Shown piece after piece: positions 1 through 4,594 of a DNA stretch of 5,493 bases; position 1 is the first letter of the stretch, and each line of letters starts with the position of its first letter. The notes under the pieces are model-generated. The model was not told the origin of the DNA, did no database searches, and saw only the letters and a list, made by a program, of their open reading frames with translations. The position numbers and the translations under genes were made by a program. The stretch is from Clostridiales bacterium (GTDB lineage: Bacteria > Bacillota > Clostridia > Oscillospirales > CAG-272): NCBI GenBank assembly GCA_016280525.1, contig JAEEGW010000115.1, positions 1 to 5,493 of the forward strand, in the 5' to 3' direction.

Positions 1-1
1 C

Positions 2-988
2 GCTCCGTCGGACGTTTATTCCTGCGCCAACAGGACCGCGCGCTATCTTGAACGCATGTGCGAATACAGCCTGGCGCCGGAAGGTTATTCGGATTACGGC
101 TCGTACATATCGCAGTTTTTGACGACCGCGAGAAGCGGCTACTGCGTGCAGTACGCCACGGCGGGCGCGATGATACTCCGCGCGGCGGGCATACCGACGA
201 GATACGTTGACGGCTATCTCGCGTCTGAATTCCGCAATATAGGCGGCAAATACGTGAGCCCCGTGCTTGACAGCCACGCCCACGCCTGGATAGAGGTGTA
301 TATACGCGGTTACGGCTGGATGACGTTTGAGATGACTGAGCCGATGCTCAACGGTCTGTACCGCGTGCCGGGAGAGATAACGTTTATACCGGAAGAGGAA
401 ACGACGGAGCCGGTGACGAAGGATAAGGACGAAGAGTCCTCTGACGCGGAGACCGATCCCCCCGTAACGAGACCGCGCGAGAGCATGACGCTGCCGGAAG
501 ACGATACGGGCACCGACCGCAAAAACGAACCGCTCTCCCCGGAAAAGCTCATAAAGGCGGGTATCGTTATCCTTATCGTACTCGTCGTGCTGACGCTTAT
601 ATTCATTTACATAAAAAAGACGTCAAACGCGGCGAAAAAACGGCAGGAAATGCTGCAAAAAGCCTCAAAAGGCGAGTCAGCCGACCCGACGGGCGACCTG
701 AACGAGATCACCCGGTATATATTCTTCATGTTCGAGCGCCTCGGGCTGAAACGCGAGAAGACCGAGCGTATGACGGACTTCGTAAAGCGCGCGGACAGAA
801 AAACTTACGACAACAAGAGCTTTGCCGCCGCGGCTCACGCCATACAGAAAAACTCGTTCGGCCGCTGCGCGGACGAAAAAGACTGCAAGGACGCGGCCGA
901 TTACGCGATATACCTGCGCAAGATAACCGAACGAAGAATGCCTCTGCCCGAAAAAATCTGGTATTTCAAGGTGCTTAAAAAGATATGA
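2..988 (+). CDS. Transglutaminase-like membrane protein, C-terminal part (5' truncated by window edge)
   Basis: The frame is open to the left edge, so only the last 328 residues are visible; numbering here is from the internal Met at base 56. A transglutaminase-like (papain-fold) core carries a GYCVQYA motif with the putative catalytic Cys30, then RAAGIPTRYVDGY, then DSHAHAW with catalytic His76. GWMTFEMTEP follows, where Glu92 sits at the usual Asp position. An acidic Thr/Glu/Asp-rich linker (about 112-160) leads to one hydrophobic helix (about 168-186) ending in Lys-Lys. A charged, helical, probably cytoplasmic tail (about 187-310) resembles the DUF4129-type end of TgpA-like proteins. Family knowledge: such proteins usually have several N-terminal membrane helices and an extracytoplasmic core; any N-terminal helices lie outside the window. 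Role inferred: amidase, protease or crosslinking activity at the cell surface, substrate unknown. The stop overlaps the mrnC start (ATGA), suggesting co-transcription and coupled translation. Confidence 0.85.
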   Translation, partial: APSDVYSCANRTARYLERMCEYSLAPEGYSDYGSYISQFLTTARSGYCVQYATAGAMILRAAGIPTRYVDGYLASEFRNIGGKYVSPVLDSHAHAWIEVYIRGYGWMTFEMTEPMLNGLYRVPGEITFIPEEETTEPVTKDKDEESSDAETDPPVTRPRESMTLPEDDTGTDRKNEPLSPEKLIKAGIVILIVLVVLTLIFIYIKKTSNAAKKRQEMLQKASKGESADPTGDLNEITRYIFFMFERLGLKREKTERMTDFVKRADRKTYDNKSFAAAAHAIQKNSFGRCADEKDCKDAADYAIYLRKITERRMPLPEKIWYFKVLKKI

Positions 989-1398
989 AAATGGATGAAA
1001 AAGCCGTAAAAGCGTCAAACGGATCGTCGCTCGCCTACGTGGGCGACGCCGTTGCCGAGGTGTTCGTGCGGAGCGCGCTCATAGAGCTCGGCATAAGCGA
1101 CCCCGGCAGGTTCAACGAGCTGGCGCTGCGCTTCGTTACGGCGCACGCGCAGTCCGCCGCGTACGCGAAGGTAAGCGAGCTTGTAACGGACGAAGAAAAA
1201 GAGATACTCACGCGCGGCAGGAACGCAAAACTGACCCACCGCCCGAAAAATCAGACCCAGTCCGACTACCGCCGCGCCACCGGCTTTGAGGCGCTTATGG
1301 GGTATCTTTACCTTACGGGAAACGAGAAAAGAGCCCGCGAACTGTTTGAGAAATCGTATGAAGAGGTCATTTTTGACATAAAAAACAAAATGTTGTAA
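985..1398 (+). CDS. mrnC: Mini-ribonuclease III (Mini-III)
   Basis: 137 residues, the normal size for this compact RNase III catalytic domain with no dsRNA-binding domain. The first signature motif is LAYVGDAVAE (residues 16-25) with metal-binding Asp21. The second is TGFEALMGYLYL (about 99-110) with Glu102. The central GRNAK segment (78-82) and the NQTQSDYRRATG stretch are also typical of Mini-III. In Bacillus subtilis the enzyme trims the double-stranded ends of precursor 23S rRNA; the same role is inferred here. The start at 985 overlaps the preceding stop by four bases (ATGA); a second ATG at 991 is the only close alternative. Family knowledge: mrnC usually sits beside cysS, so its position directly before the rpmH cluster is less common. 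No promoter of its own is visible, so expression probably comes from upstream. Confidence 0.94.
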   Translation: MKMDEKAVKASNGSSLAYVGDAVAEVFVRSALIELGISDPGRFNELALRFVTAHAQSAAYAKVSELVTDEEKEILTRGRNAKLTHRPKNQTQSDYRRATGFEALMGYLYLTGNEKRARELFEKSYEEVIFDIKNKML

Positions 1399-1430
1399 AA
1401 AAATTTACAATTAAAATGTTCAAATACCTA

Positions 1431-1460
1431 TTGACAAAAAGCATTGTTTTATAATATAAT
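1431..1460 (+). promoter_or_regulatory. Sigma-A promoter of the rpmH operon
   Basis: A consensus -35 TTGACA (1431-1436) is followed after 18 bases by a consensus -10 TATAAT (1455-1460). An overlapping second TATAAT at 1450-1455 would give only 13 bases of spacing and is unlikely to be the one used. The start of transcription is expected near 1466-1468, giving a 5' leader of about 104 bases before rpmH. The surroundings are AT-rich, unlike the flanking coding DNA. Inference: this is the main promoter for rpmH and, through read-through, for rnpA-yidD-yidC-jag. Confidence 0.85.
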
Positions 1461-1466
1461 AAGCGT

Positions 1467-1570
1467 TGCCTGCCGCACGGCAGAGTCAGCGTGCTTTGAT
1501 TATATTGATGCGTTAATCGGGGCATCCGTATATAAAAAATATGATTCCGTAAGAAAAAGGAGGCTTAAAG
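1467..1570 (+). promoter_or_regulatory. Structured 5' leader of rpmH
   Basis: Two hairpins can be drawn by hand. The first is CTGCC (1470-1474) pairing with GGCAG (1479-1483) around a GCAC loop, almost at the predicted 5' end. The second pairs 1491-1502 with 1514-1525: twelve pairs, four of them G-U, around an 11-base loop. The tail from 1526 is unstructured and A-rich and ends in a strong ribosome binding site, AAAGGAGG (1556-1563), seven bases before the rpmH ATG. I do not recognise a named leader family. A role in mRNA stability or L34 feedback is only a guess. Confidence 0.45.
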
Positions 1571-1705
1571 ATGCTCAGAACATACCAGCCGAAGAAGCGC
1601 CAGCGCAAGAGAGAGCACGGCTTCAGAAAAAGAATGGCTACGGCAAACGGCAGAAAGGTTCTTAAAAGAAGACGCGCAAAAGGCAGAGAAAGACTGACCT
1701 ATTGA
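1571..1705 (+). CDS. rpmH: 50S ribosomal protein L34 (bL34)
   Basis: A 44-residue, strongly basic protein beginning MLRTYQPKKRQRKREHGFRK and continuing with RMATANGRKVL, RRRAKGR and ERLTY. This is the diagnostic L34 sequence at its standard length of about 44. It is a structural protein of the large ribosomal subunit that contacts 23S rRNA. The start is fixed by the ribosome binding site AAAGGAGG at 1556-1563 with seven-base spacing, and by the invariant N-terminus. It is the first gene after the 1431-1460 promoter, and a terminator-like hairpin follows 27 bases after the stop. That arrangement would let L34, needed in large amounts, be made in excess over the downstream proteins. The gene is complete and ordinary. 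A longer frame across this region (1444-1665) is a shadow of it. Confidence 0.97.
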   Translation: MLRTYQPKKRQRKREHGFRKRMATANGRKVLKRRRAKGRERLTY

Positions 1706-1732
1706 TTGCTAAAAAAGGCGATTGCCGCTACT

Positions 1733-1757
1733 AACCTCTGCATATCAGGGGTTTTTT
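1733..1757 (+). terminator. Terminator-like hairpin (probable attenuator) between rpmH and rnpA
   Basis: AACCTCTG (1733-1740) pairs with CAGGGGTT (1746-1753), eight pairs with one G-U, around loop CATAT. A run of six T (1752-1757) follows, the shape of an intrinsic terminator. It lies inside an otherwise same-strand operon, only nine bases before rnpA, which has no other visible promoter. Partial termination is therefore more plausible than complete termination: abundant short rpmH mRNA plus some read-through into rnpA-jag. The T run can alternatively pair with an A run at 1711-1716, which could weaken termination. Confidence 0.6.
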
Positions 1758-1766
1758 AGTTAAAAA

Positions 1767-2162
1767 ATGAAATACTACACGCTCAAAGAAAATCATCTTT
1801 TTTCAAAAGCATACAGAAACGGACAATACTCCGGTGGAAAGTATATAAGCGTTTACGTAATGCCCGATTATCATGCTGCGCGTTTACAGCGGGCTAATCC
1901 GTTAAAATTGAGGATAAACCGCGTCGGTTTCACCGTCGCGAAAAAGCTCGGCGTCGCGGTCGTGCGCAACCGTGTTAAAAGGATACTGCGCGAGGCCTAT
2001 TACAAAGCATGGAAAACGCTTGATATGAAGACCGGAAAGATAATTGTCATAGCGGCGAGATCCGCCGCGGTATCCGTAAAAACGGACGATATTTACAAAG
2101 AGCTTGAAGCCGCGCTGATACAGCTCGGCGTCGCGTCGGCAAAGGAGACGGAGAATGAGTAA
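1767..2162 (+). CDS. rnpA: Ribonuclease P protein component
   Basis: 131 residues, slightly longer than the usual 110-120. The protein binds the RNase P RNA and helps it cut the 5' leader from precursor tRNAs. The N-terminus (KYYTLKENHLFSKAYRNG) matches the RnpA substrate-cleft region. The family signature RNR motif lies at about 52-76: RVGFTVAKKLG, then VVRNRVKRILREAY. Extra length comes from a basic insertion before the motif (about 34-51) and a short acidic C-terminus. No good ribosome binding site precedes the ATG: the nearest AGGGG (1747-1751) is 15 bases away and is part of the hairpin's 3' arm. Translation may therefore be weak or structure-dependent. The end overlaps the yidD start by eight bases, which suggests coupled translation. 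The RNase P RNA gene is not in this window. Confidence 0.95.
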   Translation: MKYYTLKENHLFSKAYRNGQYSGGKYISVYVMPDYHAARLQRANPLKLRINRVGFTVAKKLGVAVVRNRVKRILREAYYKAWKTLDMKTGKIIVIAARSAAVSVKTDDIYKELEAALIQLGVASAKETENE

Positions 2163-2406
2163 AATTTTTATGGCGCTCATAAACTTTTACCGGAAATATC
2201 TTTCCGGGCTAAAAAGCCATCCCACCTGTAAATATTATCCCACCTGCTCGGAATACGGCTATGAGTGCATCCGTATACACGGATGGTTCATCGGCTCGCT
2301 TCTTACAATATGGAGGATACTGCGCTGCAATCCGTTCAGCCGCGGAGGCGTGGATTACCCGCCGGAAAAGAAAATAAAGATGATAAGACCTAAGGAAAGA
2401 CCTTAG
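2155..2406 (+). CDS. yidD: Membrane protein insertion efficiency factor YidD
   Basis: 83 residues, the usual YidD size (about 70-90). The hallmark cysteine pattern is intact: HPTCKYYPTCSEYGYECI with Cys25 and Cys31, then GSLLTIWRILRCNPFSRGG with Cys58, then VDYPP. In Escherichia coli YidD is a small protein at the inner face of the membrane that assists YidC-dependent insertion; the same role is inferred. A ribosome binding site (AAAGGAG, 2141-2147) lies seven bases before the ATG, inside the end of rnpA, and the genes overlap by eight bases. yidC starts 19 bases downstream. A perfect seven-base-pair inverted repeat (2190-2207) falls in the coding sequence and is probably incidental. Confidence 0.95.
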   Translation: MSKIFMALINFYRKYLSGLKSHPTCKYYPTCSEYGYECIRIHGWFIGSLLTIWRILRCNPFSRGGVDYPPEKKIKMIRPKERP

Positions 2407-2412
2407 ACAACG

Positions 2413-2418
2413 AAAGGA
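2413..2418 (+). promoter_or_regulatory. Ribosome binding site that decides the yidC start
   Basis: AAAGGA at 2413-2418 lies seven bases before ATG 2426 but only four bases before the in-frame TTG at 2423. ATG 2426 is therefore the better start. Confidence 0.7.
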
Positions 2419-2425
2419 TCGATTG

Positions 2426-3658
2426 ATGAGTACAATACTCGGATACCTTGCCGAGGGACTTAAGTACCTGATGATATTCTGCGACTGGATCTGCGGCCAC
2501 AACTATTGGATCGCGCTTTTCCTTTTCGCGCTTATAATCAAGCTGGTGCTTTTCCCGTTTGGTATCAAACAGCAGAGAAGCCAGCAGAAGCTGGCAAAGC
2601 TTCGCCCGAAAGAGGAAGCTATCAGGAGAAAATACAAGGACAAAACAGACCAGGAATCGACCCGTAAGATGAACGAGGAGATACAGGCGATGTACCGCGA
2701 GGAAAAGTACAGCCAGTTCAGCGGCTGTCTGCCCATGCTCCTTCAGATGCCCATACTTTTCTCGCTTTATTACATCATTCAGAACCCGCTCCATTATATT
2801 TGCCGTTTCGGCAAGGCCCAGATAGAGGTGATAATGGAGACGTTCCACCGCCTGACCGGATACGCAAGCGCGGGCAGTTATCAGAACCTCACGATAAAAG
2901 CGACAAGCTTTTTAAACGACGCCGCAAGCCGTCAGAGCCTTATTAACGCCCTTCCCATAGACGGGACCGTTCCTACCGGCGCGGTGGGAATAAACGGACA
3001 GGCGCTGACAAGTTATGCGGATTTCCGCGCGGACCTCGTACAGCAGCTTACCGAAAAAAGCTTTCCGAATTTCAAGATGTTCGGCTTTATCGACTTGTCC
3101 GTCACGCCGAGCGAAAAGATCTTCTGGTATATTTTGATACCGATAGTCACGTTCGGCCTGCTTCTTCTGACGGCAAAGCTGCAGAAGAAATTCACGTATC
3201 AGCCCCTTTCAGCGGAGCTGCAGCAGAAGAATTTCTCCACAAAGCTCATGGAATACATGATGCCGGCGGTTTCCGCGGTATTCGCGTTCTCGCTCCCGTC
3301 AGCTCTTGCGCTTTACTGGGTCTATCAGAATATCCTGGGCTTCGGCCAGCAGGTGCTGTTAGCCAAGCTTTTCCCGACGCCTAAAATGTCCGAGGCGGAG
3401 ATAAGAGAAGCTCTGCGCGAGGCGGACAGACAGGCGTACGAACAAAAGAAAGCGGAAGAAAAACGCAAAAAGTCCATACACGAGGAAGACCGCGCCATGG
3501 CGGAAATGAACCGCAGCACGGGCGGCATCCCCGAGGGCTGGGTAGAACCCATGGGCCCGAGCTCGGCCAAGACAGAGCAGACAGGCAAGGCTAAAGGCAA
3601 AAAGAACAGCGCCATAGACCGCGCCGAGATGAAAAACGACAAAAAGGAAGACGAATAA
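2426..3658 (+). CDS. yidC: Membrane protein insertase YidC/Oxa1 family
   Basis: 410 residues, longer than typical Firmicute YidC/SpoIIIJ (about 260-290). The protein inserts and folds membrane proteins, alone or with SecYEG. Five core helices are visible: about 26-45 (ALIIKLVLFPF, with Lys39 at the place of the conserved groove Arg/Lys), 100-122 (GCLPMLLQMPILFSLYY), 232-250, about 276-292, and 293-313 (LPSALALYWVYQNILG, the family's strongest motif). A basic helical hairpin (47-98) forms the cytoplasmic C1 loop. Unusual parts are a long outside loop (about 125-230) between helices 2 and 3 and a 90-residue charged tail (320-410). The tail has a probable coiled coil (about 322-365) and a Lys-rich end that may contact ribosomes. 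No lipobox is present, unlike Bacillus SpoIIIJ. It is preceded by yidD and followed by jag, the standard partners. Confidence 0.96.
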   Translation: MSTILGYLAEGLKYLMIFCDWICGHNYWIALFLFALIIKLVLFPFGIKQQRSQQKLAKLRPKEEAIRRKYKDKTDQESTRKMNEEIQAMYREEKYSQFSGCLPMLLQMPILFSLYYIIQNPLHYICRFGKAQIEVIMETFHRLTGYASAGSYQNLTIKATSFLNDAASRQSLINALPIDGTVPTGAVGINGQALTSYADFRADLVQQLTEKSFPNFKMFGFIDLSVTPSEKIFWYILIPIVTFGLLLLTAKLQKKFTYQPLSAELQQKNFSTKLMEYMMPAVSAVFAFSLPSALALYWVYQNILGFGQQVLLAKLFPTPKMSEAEIREALREADRQAYEQKKAEEKRKKSIHEEDRAMAEMNRSTGGIPEGWVEPMGPSSAKTEQTGKAKGKKNSAIDRAEMKNDKKEDE

Positions 3659-3680
3659 GTCTTATTTGGAATTTAAAAAA

Positions 3681-4322
3681 ATGAAAAAAGAAACGATCAA
3701 AACAGCTCCCACCGTGGAAGCCGCCGTCAGCGCCGCCTGCGAAGAGCTCGGCGTAAAGCCTGAGGACGTTATCTACGAAGTGCTGACACAGCCTAAAAGA
3801 GGCTTTCTGGGAATAGGTTCGGTTGACGCCAAGGTAAGAGTCGAATACACGGTCAAACCGTCCTCCTCCGCAGACGATTTTGCAAAAAAACTGCTTGAAA
3901 ATATGCAGATAGACGCCGAGATAGAGACAAAACTCTGCGACAACGGCGAGTATCTCATAAACATAAACGGCGAGGAAGCCGGCGTCCTTATAGGACACCA
4001 CGGCGAAACGCTTGACGCGCTGCAGTACCTGTGCAATCTTGCCGCCAACAAAAAAGACGGCGAAGCGGAAGACAGAGAATACACCCGCGTAGTGGTGGAT
4101 ATCTCCGGCTACCGTGCAAAGCGTGAGGAAACGCTGCGCCAGCTTGCAAGAAGAACGGCGGAAAGAGCGCTCAAATATAAAAGAAGCGTCTCCCTTGAGC
4201 CGATGCCTTCCCACGAGCGCCGGATAATACATTCCGAGGTGCAGAGGATAGAAGGAGTCACAACGAATTCGGTCGGCTCCGAAAACAATCGCAGAGTCGT
4301 TGTTTTCCCTGAAAAGAAATGA
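3681..4322 (+). CDS. jag: RNA-binding protein Jag/KhpB (Jag_N-KH-R3H)
   Basis: 213 residues in three modules. The Jag_N domain (about 1-57) has KRGFLGIGS at 39-47. A short linker leads to a KH domain (about 75-145) with its nucleic-acid-binding GxxG loop as IGHHGETLDALQYL (Gly105-Gly108). A C-terminal R3H domain (about 149-208) has HERRIIH (Arg180, His184). All key residues are present. Homologues (Jag, KhpB, EloR) bind RNA, often with KhpA, and affect cell elongation and division in streptococci. The role here is inferred from the family. The ATG at 3681 gives the family-like start MKKETIKTAPTVEAAV. An in-frame TTG at 3666 would add MEFKK and is 15 bases from AAGGAAG (3644-3650). Neither start has an ideal ribosome binding site. 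It is the last gene of the operon, ending at a strong terminator. Confidence 0.95.
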   Translation: MKKETIKTAPTVEAAVSAACEELGVKPEDVIYEVLTQPKRGFLGIGSVDAKVRVEYTVKPSSSADDFAKKLLENMQIDAEIETKLCDNGEYLININGEEAGVLIGHHGETLDALQYLCNLAANKKDGEAEDREYTRVVVDISGYRAKREETLRQLARRTAERALKYKRSVSLEPMPSHERRIIHSEVQRIEGVTTNSVGSENNRRVVVFPEKK

Positions 4323-4323
4323 T

Positions 4324-4352
4324 AAAAAATCCCCGTTTTAGGGGATTTTTTT
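4324..4352 (+). terminator. Intrinsic terminator of the rpmH-jag operon
   Basis: A perfect 11-base-pair stem pairs AAAAAATCCCC (4324-4334) with GGGGATTTTTT (4341-4351) around loop GTTTTA. The T run extends to 4352, and the structure begins one base after the jag stop. The matching upstream A run means it could also terminate transcription coming from the opposite strand. Confidence 0.93.
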
Positions 4353-4353
4353 G

Positions 4354-4533
4354 TGGCGAAGCCAATTCACTCCGCGCGAGCGGAAATTCATGGCGAAGCC
4401 AATTCACGACGGTCGTCAGACCGTCAATTCATTCAGGTTGCCGCTTCAGCAATTAAATGAATTGCCCTGACGGGCGTGAATTGCCCTGACGGGCATGAAT
4501 TGCCTGACGGCGTGAATTGCCCTGCGGGCATGA
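4354..4533. repeat. Symmetric array of nine small hairpins separated by AATTCA / TGAATT
   Basis: The left half has hairpins each followed by AATTCA (at 4364, 4385, 4401, 4426). Their stems are TGGC/GCCA, TCCGC/GCGGA with a GCGA loop, TGGC/GCCA again, and GACGGTC/GACCGTC with a GTCA loop. A central hairpin, TTGC/GCAA (4438-4452), is flanked by AATTCATT (4426-4433) and AATGAATT (4456-4463). The right half has TGAATT (4458, 4477, 4496, 4513) each followed by a hairpin: GCCC/GGGC, TGCCC/GGGCA, GCC/GGC and TGCCC/GGGCA, loops TGAC or TGC. The right half is thus the left design inverted. Stems differ in sequence but stay complementary, while linkers stay constant. There is no coding gene here. I believe similar hairpin strings occur between genes in gut Clostridia, but cannot confirm it. 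Function unknown. Confidence 0.85.
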
Positions 4534-4541
4534 GGAAAATG

Positions 4542-4570
4542 TTGACAAATATGCAATTATATTGTATAAT
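4542..4570 (+). promoter_or_regulatory. Perfect-consensus sigma-A promoter for the SGNH hydrolase gene
   Basis: TTGACA (4542-4547), a 17-base spacer and TATAAT (4565-4570) match the sigma-A consensus at every position. Transcription should start near 4577, about 18 bases before the ATG at 4595. The promoter begins nine bases after the hairpin array, so array and promoter could influence each other. No operator is evident. Confidence 0.9.
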
Positions 4571-4580
4571 ATAAAAAAAC

Positions 4581-4586
4581 GAGAGG
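4581..4586 (+). promoter_or_regulatory. Ribosome binding site that decides the SGNH hydrolase start
   Basis: GAGAGG at 4581-4586 lies eight bases before ATG 4595. It supports this start over an in-frame TTG at 4517, which lies inside the hairpin array and upstream of the promoter. Confidence 0.7.
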
Positions 4587-4594
4587 CGCCTGTT

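Noticed and set aside
1393..1410. TTGTAAA/TTTACAA inverted repeat over the mrnC stop as a terminator
   Set aside because: The stem is almost all A-T, with a four-A loop and no T run after it. It is too weak to call, though some effect is possible.
1399..1570. oriC next to rpmH
   Set aside because: No DnaA boxes or AT-rich repeat cluster were found, and dnaA is not in the window. The AT-rich part is explained by a promoter.
1444..1665. A 73-codon open frame upstream of and across rpmH
   Set aside because: It begins inside the promoter, has no ribosome binding site and overlaps the certain L34 gene in another frame.
2190..2207. Perfect inverted repeat CCGGAAA-TATC-TTTCCGG inside yidD
   Set aside because: It lies within conserved coding sequence with no T run and no other regulatory sign, so it is probably incidental.
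3666..3680. TTG start of jag five codons upstream
   Set aside because: The spacing from AAGGAAG is too long (15 bases), and MKKETIKT at ATG 3681 matches the usual Jag start better. Not fully excluded.
3591..4232. Long minus-strand open frame opposite jag
   Set aside because: It is antisense to a well-supported KH-R3H protein, resembles nothing I know, and has the low-complexity look of a shadow frame. The same applies to the other minus-strand frames.
4354..4533. CRISPR array
   Set aside because: The constant parts are only six bases, the units are 16-25 bases and are themselves hairpins, and the orientation flips midway. There are no cas genes and no unique spacers.
4517..4594. A longer N-terminus for the SGNH hydrolase
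   Set aside because: The extension starts at TTG within the hairpin array and would need to be transcribed from upstream of the perfect promoter at 4542-4570. GAGAGG before ATG 4595 gives a clear start.
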